Position numbers and translations under genes: made by a program. From the NCBI GenBank assembly GCA_000310025.1, contig FN649741.1:7950612-8014611 (forward strand): a stretch of DNA of 64,000 nt. The letters are read 5' to 3'. Below the pieces are notes generated by a model. That model was not told the origin of the DNA. It did not search any database and saw only the letters and a program-made list of their open reading frames with translations. This DNA comes from Ectocarpus siliculosus. Its lineage: Eukaryota; Sar; Phaeophyceae; Ectocarpales; Ectocarpaceae. Below are positions 25,601 through 36,440 of the stretch, in pieces. How positions within the stretch are numbered: the stretch's first letter is position 1; every line of letters begins with the position of its first letter.

Positions 25601-28600
25601 CCAAGCGACCGTCTCGGTTCCTCGAGGCATGTTTTTCCCCGGGGGGAAAAAAGGCCGGGTAGTCTGCACGGGAAAAAAAATTCAGATCAAAGCGACCGTC
25701 TCGGTTCCTCGAGGCATGTTTTTCCCGGGGGAAAAAAAGGCCGGTTTAAGTTTTTGTTGGTCACAACATGCTTCCGTTCACGGTTTTGGCTCGTGTGCGA
25801 CCAACAAGACACCGAGCGCCCTGTTTTTGGTTCGCCTGCAGAGGGCATGTGCATGAGCGCCCGCCATTGGCTGCACTTGGTGGGTGTCGTCGGCCAAAGG
25901 TCTCTCTCTGTTGTGCGTTGTTGACTGAGCATACTCGGAGAAACCAGAAAAAAAAAGCAACGTCCAAAGCAGTCAACACCGAAACATACTTGCGTTCATG
26001 TTTGCGTGTGCAATAAAAACTTGACAATACGCCCTTTTCTGGGACGCTAATAGCAGAGGGTATGAGTATGACCGCACGCCATTGACTGCAGTTAGTGGAT
26101 GTCGACGGCGTAAAGCTTCTCTCTGGCATGCGTTTTTGGAAAATCACACATGCCGCAGGCACAAAACAGTCTCTTTTCGGCCGAAAGGCAAGAACGTCAA
26201 CAGAGCAATGTTGCAGGGTTAATGTTTCGGCTCGTGTGTGGCCAACGCGACGCAGAACAACCTGAAATTCAGATACCTGCAGAGGGCTTGTGCATGACCT
26301 CGTGGTACTGGCCTCTGTTCCAGCAGACGGTGCACTGTAGTTCCTCGATCTGGGACGATCGCCCCCATTTCTAACCTCGAAAGTATCAGCCGATCCAGCT
26401 TAGAATCTGGGCCTATCTTCTAACTTGCCAACTGAAATCCCAGGAAATATTCGGTCAGTATGGATTTAGCTTTAGGAACATGCCATTTTTCTCCGCGTAA
26501 GGGGCTACGAAAAGAACAAAAAATGCATCCTGAAATTAATCAGTGCTGAAGTCGCTGCCTTAGCAACGTCGACGAGGGAAAGGGACGCGGCTGTACCCTT
26601 CTCGCGACCAAAGATAATATTTAGCACGTACATGTACAGCAGAAGGAAGGTGGGACACGAGAATACCAGTGAACAGAAGCCCCCGTGTTTCCCCCCTCCT
26701 GTGTGACCCTGGATGGTTTGTCAGTAGTTGTGTGAAATAATAAACTGAAGAATGAAGTATTATAGAGAAGTATACATAGCACACGTCTCATCATGAAAAA
26801 TGGGGGGAGTGTCGCCGTAACAAATACCTGGTAGGACGAAAATACACACACACACACGCACGACAGCGGCCGCCCTCCTCAAGGCTACGTTTTTCTACCC
26901 GGCATATCACGGGGCTAGGACTCATTCCCGTTAGTGAACTAAGGGTCTCGGGTTCCCCTAGCGCTGTTAAGACTTCTGTTCCTTGTGTGTTGCCTACATG
27001 CCGTGTTGGGGTCATGGTATACTTTTGTGTTGAAATAACTCCGAACGACAGCGACTGAACCGATGTTCCGGTAGGAATCCTGAAATTTACATTTTGCCGC
27101 CACTGTTTATCGCGAGACCCATTCGACACCTATAACGAAGACTTTCTCAAGCACTATGTCTTCCAAACGTGTAATTTTCATACAACTGGTCGCGTGCACG
27201 CATCCATGCCCCCAACGAAGGTCATCTGTCGTTTTTTCCTCGTTGGCTGTCGTTGTTTCCTCGTTGGCTTGGCTTCGCTCCTCCGGCTGGGGGTATGTAC
27301 ATAAGGCGAAGCATGACTAACTGGTGAAACCCTCGCATGTCCAACCCAAATAAATCCTTCAATACCCGCCAACCTGGTATCTCGCGGCAGCGGCCACACT
27401 GGCGCCTGGGGCTGCACCTGCACTGGGCACGGCCGCGCCGGGATCTACCCCTCAACCTACGCAGCCACCCGGCTCGAGCTCAGAAGGTAAGAGACTTGAT
27501 GCCGCATCTCCCGTTCAGCTAGGGCATATGCCGTATTGTCAAAAGCACGAACTACGCCGTCGAAATGTTGACATATCCCCGGCTTTGTTCCAAACATGCC
27601 CAGTTCATTACCATCCGGAGTGATATTTTCCCGCACCAATCATCGGCCGCCCTCCTCATGGCTACGTTATTCTATCCGGCATATCACGGGGCTAGTAGTC
27701 ATTGCCGCTAGCGAACGAATGGTCTCAGCTTCCCCTGGTAGTGCTGTTTCCCGACGAGTGCTGCTTGTGTGCTTCCTACACGCCGCGGGGGCATGGTCGT
27801 TTGTTTTTCTGTAGTTCTGTTAATCGTTTTTTTACAAATGCCCTACCTCGTGGTTGATGGCGAGTCAATGGGTTTCGGCGAAATCTAACACTCTCCCTGA
27901 TGACGTGCTGGAGAGGATGGGAGGATAGGATACATTGGCGGTGTCTCACGGTCATTACTCACGCGATCGCGACGTGGCGCCGCCAAATAGCGCCCAATAG
28001 TACCCTTTTTGTTTGTTCTCAGCAGGTATGTTTGCTCGGCACTGCAGCCCGTCTCATACGGGTTGCCTTCTGCGTCACTTCTCCTTTTCTCGCACCATCC
28101 CCAGTCACCGCCCTCCCACGGGTCGTACAGGAGGGGAACGGTTGCGTTGTGGAAGAGTGCATGGCGTCGCAACGCCGACGAGCTTGGTTTCCGAAATAAA
28201 CCCGTCTTGAAACCCCCATGGAAAAATGTATGTCTAGGCTCTCGTTCGTTTTTTTTTCCGTCCACTGATTGACCGTGGCCGTCAAGGTTTCTGGGTACAA
28301 TAGTGTTTGAGAGCTGGAGGTTGTCCACCTTCATGATGGATGAGGTGTTGTTCTCATGCGCGGAACCCGTCCAGTTTAGCCGATAAATTTACCCTCCCAG
28401 GTTGCCATCGACCCTCCAAAGTACCATGTACTTGCTTTGAGGAAACGGCCGGTTGCACACAAAACGTTTACGCACACAGTCTTGTGTAAAACCTGCGGTG
28501 AGATGGCAAAGACTATCGCAAAGACTAGCACTGAAATGCTTCGGGTTGATACGTCGAAAAAACTTTGTCCTGTTACCAGCCGTTGCCTATCGGACTCCCG

Positions 28601-31600
28601 CCTCCATCAACGCTCATCGCTGCTCGTCCGCCGCTCGTCTGGTCACAGAGGGCGCATCGACGGTGGACGTTGTGGTCGGCGTTGCGGCGGGCGCGCTGGC
28701 GTTAGCAGCATTGGGGTTCTTCCTACATCGCCGGCGGGCCGCGAAAAGCACGGACCCCGACCCGCCGGCCCCTCCTTCTAACGGTTTGGACAGCCTGGAG
28801 CACGGCCGGGGTGAACAGCACCGGCAACGGCAGCAGGACCTCCACTCCTCTTCGCCGATCATCGCCGGCTCCGCCGGGGGCAACGTTACCCGCTGTCCGC
28901 CACCTCCTGCCCAGCAAGTTTTTCAAAGCTTTGCGCCGCCGCCCCCATCGTATGCGCATGATAATGCACACCGACGCGGTGCTTGGCCAGCCTCCGCCAG
29001 TCAGCAGCATGTGGTTATCGCCGCTGAGACAACACTCGGCGAAGATGGCACGACCATCCAATCGTTGTTCCCAGCGCCACCCGTGGGTACCTTGCCGAAT
29101 CCCAGCTCCAAGGGAAAGCCCAAGCGCACACGCGACAACAATGAAAGCGGTGGTGGCACCAGGACGGCGGACGCGGGCGAGGGCGGGGGGGATGCTGTGG
29201 AAGACGGCGACGGCTGCGTGGCGGTAGCCGAGCAGTCGCTGCTGCCGTTGACGACTACGAACTCCACCAACGACGTGTCGACGGAAGAACGGACGGCCGA
29301 GGTTGCCGGGTTCGGGTTTTCGGTAGACGAAGGCGCCGACGACCCTCCTTCGGCGGCTGCTCCTGCTGGCCGCCGACAGACGCCCAGCGGCGTCGGGTAC
29401 GGTCAGGCAGTACTGGCGGCGGCAGAGGAGCTCGCACATCATTGTCAGATCCCCGGCATCAGTGAGGCAGCGACAGCGGTGTCGATTCTGATACACTTGG
29501 TCGTGGACACTGAGGACTTGACGAGCAGCGCCGGGGTTAAGCGGTGCCGGTCGATCGTGATGATGCTCGAGCGGGCGGCGAAGGTGCTCGGCAAGGTGAG
29601 CGACATGACTGGTGTTGTTGGAGTGTGCACAATGCATTGTTCTGTCGTATGTATCCTGCCTGATTTAGAGACGTCGAAGGTGTTGGAAACAAGCTTTCTT
29701 CTTGGCGTACATATTGGAATTTTCAGGTACGATCAAAGATCTGTCACGCGGTGTCCTTCGCTTGCTCCTGCAGAATCGCACAGTTCTCTCTGCCACAAAA
29801 ACTAGTTGAGGCATTTCAATGCCTCATGATGTCGATATTGTTTTGGCTTCGTTTGAGCCAAAGAACCCCGAAACTTGCAGCTTGTGTCTCGTGGAAGGTT
29901 TTGCCGTCATTGTCCGGAACGCAAGCCTATATTTCATCACGGGTTCGAGCGGTTGGGCCTATACGTGGTCTGTACTCGTGCGCATTGTGTCTGTGCTGTT
30001 TCAAATATTGAAATGTTTTTTGTTGCACAAATTGTCAAAAGAAATATGGACCAGGTCCTTCGATCAGATTGGAAGCGTTTCGTCTTGTTTTCTTTTTATG
30101 GTCAGATTTGGATCATGAATTGCAAAAATGAGTGCGCAATAGGCGTAGGAACGCCTGCTGTTTAGTCGTTGAGTGTTTGCTGAGGCGACGCCCACACCAC
30201 CCCGACCACCCCCAACACCTACTCTCTGCTGCTGTGCGACTGTGGTGTGATGTGTGCGAAGGCGGGCACATCGTTTTCTCCGTTGTGCAAATGTTGTCGC
30301 TCGATAAAAATCGTTGTGCACGTCTCGTATGCATACTGTTGTGTACATGTAGGGTGGCGACACGAGCACGGAGGAGGAGCGCGTTTTGATGGAAGAAGTG
30401 CACGATGCCGTCTCCGATCTCGTGGAGCTGATCACATCTTACCAGAACAAGAGCAAGCTCGGCAAGGTGTTGACATCGACCCTGTTCAAGCGGCGCCAGG
30501 ACGAGCTGAACGCGGTTATCGACAGGGCTATCTGGGGCCTGCACGTGAGTGCCGTGTACCACAAAATATGCCATCATAGTCTTCTTACAATGTAAGTTTT
30601 CTGTGAGAACGCTTCATTTCGCTTCTTTCGGCTGCTGTGAGCGCTCTATTCCGGTCTTCTCGGGCTCTCACAGAGCAGCATTTCCTCTGGAAATTTGGCA
30701 CTTTGGTGGACTTTCCACTTTTATCTTCCGCTTTTATCTCTCTCGCCTGCTGCTGTCACCCCGCTCTGTACCATCATACCGCGCATTCCACTCGAAGTAC
30801 GGCCCTCTCTGTGTGTGCCTCCTTCTCCTCCGTTCCTCCGTCTCTCTATGTCTCTGACGGTCTGTCTATCCACATTCTCTTTTCATTTTCGCCTTCTCTC
30901 TTGACCGCTCTCGCGTCGGAATGGTCTGTTGTTTGTTCCGATTCCGTGTGCTACTGCTGTACATTTTGTTTTTTCTTCGAACACCTTCACACGGTATGCA
31001 CTCACCTCCTATCACCTTGGTACCGTATTCTCTCTCTCTCTCTCCTCTCGGTGTGTGTGTGTGTGTATCCACGATGTCTTTAATTTTTTGCTTTTCTCTC
31101 TTCACCGCTCTCGCGTCGGAATGGTCTGTTGTTCGTTCCGATTCCGGCAACGGTGTTGTGTGCTCCGGTTCCGGTAATCCCTTCTAAAGGTCCGGAAAAT
31201 ACAAAATACACTCCTTTCTACCTCCACTCTCGATGGCTACCCCGGCCCACTCCTCCCACTTCTCTGTAGCTACTCTGGCTACAGTTAAGCACCTTCATTT
31301 TAACAACATCCTACACCCACGTTCAGAGAAAACCTTGCCTTGGAATCGCTTCAAATAAAGCGGGGGCGCGCAGCGCCCAAAACCTTGTACTTAGTATGGA
31401 TTGTACCTCGACTGCGCAGCCAGCTGCGCAAAACATGTGCTGTTGTCTCTCTCATGTCCAGCTACTTCTCAGAGTTCGCTCTGTGCGCATCGCTCATTTC
31501 TTGGAAATGTCGATGTTGGGGTAGGGGACTATATTATCCCGTTTCAGAACTCGCGATTTGACCATTGGCAACGCGGGGTACACCTAATGGGAAGCCCTCT

Positions 31601-34600
31601 CGTAGAGGGGTCGGGCACGGCTGCAATCGGACAAACGTAGGGTTGCCTCAAGGCGCTGAGCACGTCGACCGAACCGTACAGGCAGGTAGGACTCTGTGGT
31701 TTCGCCTTACCGCCTGCCTTTTTCCATGTTGGCTGCTTGTTGTTCGTCCAGTTGGGCCTGCAGGTGCAAGTGGGACACGACGTTGCGCACCTCGTCAAGG
31801 TGAGGGCGTGCCACGGAGATGAAGCGAACTTTTCCCAGAATTCTTCGATTTCAGATGCTGTTGCTGCCCGCCGCAAGATTGTGCCTCGGTGGCTTGTATT
31901 AACCACGGGCCAAGCAGGGCTATGCTCATTGGCCCTCCTGGATCGCGGTATCCATGTAAAGGGCCCTCTCGAGGACATCCCGTTTTCACCTTCTTCACCG
32001 ACTCGCCTCACCTTTTGACCGAATCACTTCTGTGGTCGGGAGGGTTCAGTCAAACAACTCAGGATGTTTTGCGTTTGGCCATGTGCCCCTCGGTGATTTT
32101 TCGTTCGTTTCTATTTACCAGAGGTCAACCGCGGAGGCCCAGGCTCAGGCAGAATCTCTGGCACAAGCCCAGGCTCGGGCAGAATCTCTGGCGGAAACCC
32201 TCAGGTCGAGGCGGCAGCGCAAGCTTGACCAGATCGAAATCCCCGAGGAACACGTGTCGATCACGACCGAGGTGCTGGGAAAGGGGGGCTTTGGCGTGGT
32301 GTACCTAGCCGACTACAACGGCCACAACGCGGCGGCTAAGGTATGAGTGAGCCATTCGCGACCTGTAGGCCGAAGCATCTGCGAGTACAGTCTAACCACC
32401 GAGCGAGCGAGTAGGGCCTGCCTGGGGAGCGGAGAAACCACCCGCGACCACCGGCAGGAGTCATCTTCACCCCTTTTTCGTTTTCCGCTGTCGTGCTTTG
32501 TCTGGTTCATTTTCGTGTTATTGACGACGTCGGTACATGTATCGCTGAATGATGCAGGTACAACACTTCACCCACGGCCTCGGCAAGCCGGGAGAGAACG
32601 ACATACCACTGAGTGAGCCAAGATCGGTAGAATCTAATGCACTGCGGGAGAAGGCCGAGCGTAAGGCATTCCTGCGCGAGCTGGACGCCATGGTTCGCCT
32701 GAGAAATCCTCATACCGTCAACGTCTACGGGGCGATCACCTCGCTGCCGGACCGCCTTGTTCTGGTCATGGAGCTGCTGGCGGGCGGTGACCTTCGGGCC
32801 ATGCTGAAGAATTCCGAGCAGCCGCTTCCCGAGGATAAGTGCCGACAGATTATCCAGGATGTCTGCGCGGGGATGGCCTTCCTGCACAGCAAGGCGACGG
32901 TGCATGGTGACCTCAAGTCTGCCAATGTTCTTCTGGATGGCCGTGGAAGGGCAAAGGTATGGTCGTCTTGTGCTACATGTAGATCGTGTCGTATTGCCGC
33001 GCTGGTGATGGTCCTGGCTGTCTGTGGAAGGGTTGAGCACGTACCCCGCATTCCTGTCGTCCTGTCGCCCGCCTCTGACGAGAAACGTCCACACGTTGCC
33101 CACACCGGCCGCTACAGGATGGGTCCCATGTAATTGTTTGTCGGTGGTGGTGGTGTTGAATTCGGCCGAAGAAAGAGCCGACGGCACCGAATTCTTCACT
33201 TTTCCGTGTAATTGAACACGAGTTGCTTTGAAATGTTCAAACCCACAACATCACCCACAAAATATCTCAACAAGTTTTTTATCCTGCTGATTGGTCGTTT
33301 CATCTCTCCAGATTGGGGACTTCGGCACCTCTAGGTGGGCTCAGAACACCGAGAGGTCCACAGGCCTTGCCACGTACACCACCAATCCGGGACCAAGCGC
33401 CCACATTAGCTTTGCATGGACTGCCCCAGAGGTGAGGAGACGGCCTGGGTTTCTATCGTTTTCGGTGCTGGACTTTTACGGTGGTATCAACATGGCAGGG
33501 ATGCGGGGTATTTGCCTCTGTTCATCTGGAACAACACTGAACACGCCTGTGAAGTTGACGAATGCACGCGGTCTAGTCAGAGTGGTTATGGTCTACTTCA
33601 GCTGAATTCCCGCACTGCTTGCAGATGTGAAGATCATGTGATACATCCAGAGAAATCTAGACTGAACGGCGTACTCTCGAAACTTTCCGCAAAACGTGTT
33701 AGGCGGCGTTGAGCGTCTCGGCAAGACGGCAGGCAACCCGCATGGATGGATTTGGGCTGAGTTTTTGAAGTACTCCAGAAAGTTTTTAGGGTTTCGGAAG
33801 ATGTGCATCGTGTCAGCCAACAAGGGTACGTTGGCGAGTCTGTGAAATTGTTTCGTCTTGGAAGCTCTATGTCTCTGTCGCCTTGGAAACCGTCCTCTCG
33901 GTGTTCTTTTCCTCCAACGGAGAACCACAACAGTGGCGACTATTGTCTGGTGTGGTGCAGTGGCGAACATGAAGCACGAACTTCAACCAACGGCTGTAGG
34001 TGCTGCCGCTCAAACTGTGCAAGATTATCTACAGGTCCATGCTCCCTTGTAGATGAAAAGTCAACATTATTGACGCTGCCCCGCGCCTAACCGGCTAGTT
34101 GTGTACGTCACGACGGTTTGAGGGATTTCGAACGCGATTTTCACGACAAGATCAGCCTGCCTCCAACAGGACTAGACTACTGTTGAGAGACCTTTGCCAT
34201 ACCCAAGTTCGAAACTACATGGGGCGTGCTCAGTGGCCGTCGATAGTTGTGTAACTGAAATACAGGAGCTGGCTTGTTTCCGTCATGCGGTGCAAAGCAC
34301 ACATCACGAGAGCCATCTCGACCCACGGCTCGTGCTTCAAAGCAATTGGCAGTGCCTCTGTGGTGTCAACACCGGCTGCACGAGCAGTGAGGGAGGTTCC
34401 CGGTGTTGTTGGTGTTCTACGCGGAAGGTGCCTAGTCCGGCGGGCACCCATCCGAAGTGGACCAATTGGGAAATTCACGGTGCTGTTCTCTCCTTGATCG
34501 CGCTTCGGCGATCCAGCGATACTAGCGCGAACGGCGTATTGCAACGCCTTTAACAAGGTGTGTACAGTAGGTATGTTGCGATTCGCATGCAACTTGTCCC

Positions 34601-34953
34601 GTACGTGCGATCGAAGGCTCTCTTGGGCGTTGTGATTGCGCGTCTGACACTGTTCTCTTCCACCTGCGTGCGAGAAGGTGCTGGAGTCCAAGGAAACCTC
34701 CACGGCGAGCGACGTCTACAGCTTCGGGATGGTGGCGTGGGAGGTGCTGACGAGACAGACACCTTGGGCGGACCAAGCTCGGCCTCGAGACATCTACCTC
34801 CGTGTTGTCATGCGTGAGGAACGCCCCGCGATTCCCGCGGATGCCCCCGTAGACATCGCAGAGATGGTGCGCAGCTGCTGGGCCCAGGAGCCCGAAGACC
34901 GCCCGACGTTTCCAGGGCTTTGCAACTGGGGGTACGTCCGACGGACGGCTTGA
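14542..34953 (+). CDS. LRR receptor-like kinase with cassette-exon arrays (5' end not found)
   Basis: Predicted single-pass receptor kinase. Exons: LRR 14542-14613, 15364-15435, 16223-16294, 17046-17117, 17869-17940, 19530-19601; cap 20961-21005, 21486-21547; stalk 22937-23032, 23664-23741, 24387-24482, 25137-25232, 27391-27486; TM 28580-29595; then 30353-30544, 31752-31799, 32122-32340, 32558-32956, 33312-33431, 34678-34953. Splice phases agree at every junction (2-2 for LRRs, 2-1 for the last cap exon, 1-1 for stalk, 1-0 for TM, 0 afterwards). They give an unbroken frame of about 1,089 residues to a TGA. Domain order: LRRs, C-cap, Pro-rich stalk, TM, helical bundle, kinase. Signal peptide and N-cap are not identified (candidate at 11122). 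The 3' end is uncertain: a donor-like GTACGT lies in the last exon. The gene could instead be two neighbours, but the phase match at 27486/28580 argues for one. Confidence 0.62.
18431..19529. other. Spacer interrupting the LRR array
   Basis: The regular LRR unit breaks off near 18430, and this unrelated sequence separates it from the sixth LRR exon. A 143-codon minus-strand open frame (18557-18988) lacks a recognisable domain. The block may be an insertion in an intron. No terminal repeats were found. Confidence 0.4.
19602..20960. other. Probable receptor intron
   Basis: No LRR exon or other domain was recognised. The stretch lies between the last full LRR exon and the first cap exon and is read as an intron of the receptor gene. 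Confidence 0.4.
20961..21547 (+). CDS. LRR C-terminal cap exons (two)
   Basis: Exon 20961-21005 (45 bp, TTTTAG|G ... ACACT|GTGAGG) encodes WLDGNALECLPSTT plus a split Leu. This is a shortened last LRR ending in the GNxLECxPST style typical of C-terminal LRR caps. It enters and leaves in phase 2; a TGA immediately after the donor means the frame must splice. Exon 21486-21547 (62 bp, TTCGCAG|G ... TGTG|GTGAGT) encodes an acidic stretch, VEVDDDVSDGLHVDAYGDEC, with a terminal Cys that could pair with the Cys of LECLP. It enters in phase 2 and leaves in phase 1, exactly the converter needed between the LRR exons and the phase-1 stalk exons. Both assignments rest on motif style and splice phase, without transcript evidence. 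Confidence 0.68.
21548..22936. other. Receptor intron leading into the stalk array
   Basis: From about 22500 this intron is homologous to the intron part of the stalk units, with blocks such as ACTCCGAACGACAGCGA and TTGGGTGCGCGCATTCATGC. No additional exon with matching phase was recognised. Confidence 0.45.
22937..27486 (+). CDS. Pro/Thr/Ala-rich stalk: five cassette exons
   Basis: Exons 22937-23032, 23664-23741, 24387-24482, 25137-25232 and 27391-27486 each follow GCGGCAG and end CAGAAG|GTAAGA. Four are 96 bp and the second is 78 bp, an in-frame 18-bp loss. Each begins with two bases and ends with one (phase 1-1), so exons join as ...SE-A-AT.... Each encodes a module like ATLAPAPTPALG followed by Gly/Ser/Pro and a GSSSE ending. 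Such Pro/Thr/Ser/Ala-rich sequence is typical of extended, often O-glycosylated extracellular spacers. The exon-end G joins the CC at 28580 as an Ala codon, linking the stalk in frame to the transmembrane exon. The number of modules would set how far the LRR head stands from the membrane (inference). Confidence 0.72.
25385..26866. repeat. ~1.48-kb insertion within the stalk array
   Basis: The stalk-unit sequence breaks after TTTTCCGCACCCAATACTGG and resumes at CGGCCGCCCTCCTCAAGG. The inserted DNA has an 83-bp tandem duplication (about 25577-25655 and 25660-25742, with GACCGTCTCGGTTCCTCGAG), two diverged copies of a CAGAGGGCATGTGCATGA-type block (about 25838 and 26050), and a dispersed-repeat copy at 26780-26860 ending in a CA run. 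I found no transposase and no clear target duplication. Confidence 0.65.
28580..31799 (+). CDS. Receptor TM segment and MLKL-like helical bundle (exons)
   Basis: Part of the receptor gene. Exon 28580-29595 enters in phase 1 and carries a 21-residue hydrophobic segment (28663-28725, VDVVVGVAAGALALAALGFF) followed by HRRRAAK, a stop-transfer signature that places the rest in the cytosol. A Pro/Ser/Gly-rich, acidic low-complexity linker follows. From about 29395 the sequence becomes helical (AAAEELAHHCQIPGISEAA, then KRCRSIVMMLERAAKVLGK). It continues through exon 30353-30544 (EEVHDAVSDLVELITSY ... FKRRQDELNAVIDRA) and exon 31752-31799. Pattern and spacing resemble the four-helix N-terminal domain shared by MLKL and fungal HeLo-like proteins; this is pattern-based and not proven. 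The frame is open upstream to 28453 but has no ATG before residue MML, which supports an internal exon start at 28580. Confidence 0.7.
32122..34953 (+). CDS. TKL-type protein kinase domain, non-RD (exons)
   Basis: Kinase part of the receptor gene, four phase-0 exons. Exon 32122-32340 starts with an Ala/Gln/Glu coiled-coil stretch, then the glycine loop LGKGGFGVVYLA and the ATP-binding Lys (AAAK) as its last codon. Exon 32558-32956 holds the helix-C Glu (FLRELDAM), hinge VMELLAGG and catalytic loop HGDLKSANVLL. Exon 33312-33431 holds IGDFGTS (metal-binding Asp) and the activation-segment end WTAPE. Exon 34678-34953 holds SDVYSFGMVAWEVL and the C-lobe Arg motif DRPTF. All key catalytic residues are present, so it should be active. 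The Arg of HRD is replaced by Gly, making it a non-RD kinase; in plants such receptor kinases are often immune receptors. Family placement (TKL/IRAK-like) is by motif style. The C-terminus after DRPTF is short and may continue in a further exon. Confidence 0.85.
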
Positions 34954-36420
34954 AGCACAAAGCTCTTGATTTTGAGGAACGCTTGAATGGCCTTGGGCAT
35001 GACCGTGGTACGTATCATGTGAGACGATACACACACCTAGCCGGTGATCTGTGCTACTGTATTTCATGTTTGCAGTGTCCTGGAAGCTGTACATAGATTG
35101 GGAGTTTACTGCTGTCGGTACGGCGTCTACAGTGACGTTTGCGTTGTGTATAGGCGCCTCCTGCCACCAGTATCATTGGCCTTGGTCAGTGTGCGGCCAT
35201 CGTAGGCACAACCTTCATGGTTCCGGCGTGACCAATCGTAAAACCAGGGTGAATGCGGCGGGCTGTGGGAGAGCCCATAGTGCTGCACGTGGGAAGATGG
35301 TGTGTCGATAGGGGAGGGTATCAGCTCCGAGCTCTAGCAGGCCACGGCCTTGAAAGACCGAGAGGAGCGTGCGAGATCGGTCATCAATTCTAGTTGGGAG
35401 TTGGAGGAGAAGGTGCGGTGAGGGAGGGCTTCCCCGCTCTATAATAGCTCTCAGGAGGCCCGACGGGCATCGCTTAAATAGCCCGACTGGGACCCCGGTT
35501 TGTCCGAACGAAGTCGGGACAGGTATCCCCCCCGACGACTGGGGTGATGTAATGCCCGTGGGGACGACGGTGCGTCTTTGCAGCAGCATCCTTTGGAATA
35601 GCTAGCCGTAAAGGAAGGGGGAATGGGGACACAGACTATGGGAGAATAAACTGCAAGGATCGGCGAAGGTATGATCGGGGAGGAAGGCCTCCTCCACGGG
35701 ACGCAGGGAAATGAAAGTAATACGATGAGGACCCAACTTTAGAACTATACAATAGCTAGCCATAAACGAGACGCCTGCTGCCGCCCTTGCCTATCCTCCC
35801 CGGCTCTATTCGCGGCAGCCCCAACAAAACACACTTCGAGATCATCTCAACCTTCGAACAACCTTAATGTTTCCGAAACACATGCCCGCGGCAAACAAGG
35901 CGATCGCGGATAGCCCCCTGCAAGATATCGCTTCGGCTACTTTCGTTCATTTGTTGTTGTAGACTCAAAACTGGTTTGCTGGTCTAGAGAGAATCGCACA
36001 AAGAGCTGAACGAGCGGTTTCTTCTCGTCCAAAGTCGGCAAAAAATCCCAAGGGAATGACCCACGCAAGTTCTCGAAGCCGCTGTTAGGAATGCCTAGAA
36101 AATGGCCACGAAAAAGAACCAAGATGTGTGGTAAGGTGGAATCGTCATCGAGGGTGGTCATGGAGCCAACTTTCGGTATCCATGGAGGACTAAATATCAT
36201 CCGGGGTGCGCTGTTGGTTGAGCGGCGGCAAAATCCAATGAGGCCCGGTTTGATGGACCCTTCCAATATCAGCTCCAATGCTGCGCTATTGACAGGACAC
36301 GCAGATATTCCTGACAATATAAAATCAGGTTTGTAGAAGAAGAGAAGGACGGCCGGGCTACTGTAACACGAACGCAGAGGGAGGGCGGTTGGTCGGCGCC
36401 CTCACCTGGGGCTACGTGTA
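34954..36420. other. Intergenic; one unassigned minus-strand open frame
   Basis: No conserved domain is seen. The minus-strand frame 35937-36317 (about 126 codons) has protein-like composition but no recognisable family or splice context. Around 36347-36410 lies the second copy of the GC-rich block also found at 4078-4140. Confidence 0.4.
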
Positions 36421-36440
36421 GTTGAAGACTATACGTACAA

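Larger units (their letters stand above)
22500..27800 (+). repeat. Tandem ~0.73-kb stalk exon-intron units
   Basis: Five units, with exon starts 727, 723 and 750 bp apart for the first four, repeat a 96-bp exon together with its flanking introns. Recurring intron blocks are GTAAGAGACTTGATGCCGCA after the exon, then GGAGTGATATTTTCCGCA, CCGAACGACAGCGATTGAAC and TGTAGGGTGAAGCATGAC. The fifth exon is 2254 bp after the fourth because about 1.48 kb of other DNA (about 25385-26866) is inserted in the intron. Divergence among units is higher than in the LRR array, and short stretches of coding-like minus-strand frame in the introns are not maintained across units. Confidence 0.88.

Noticed and set aside
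23221-27129. Minus-strand frames in the stalk introns sharing PAGTSVQSLSFG
   Set aside because: The frame is broken by indels outside this short core in different units, and no splice-supported exon results. The similarity is that of repeated intron DNA.
28453-28579. Extending the transmembrane exon upstream to 28453 as the gene start
   Set aside because: The frame is open there but starts with TTG and has no ATG until far inside the domain. A good acceptor (TTACCAG) at 28579 gives exactly the phase required by the stalk exons.
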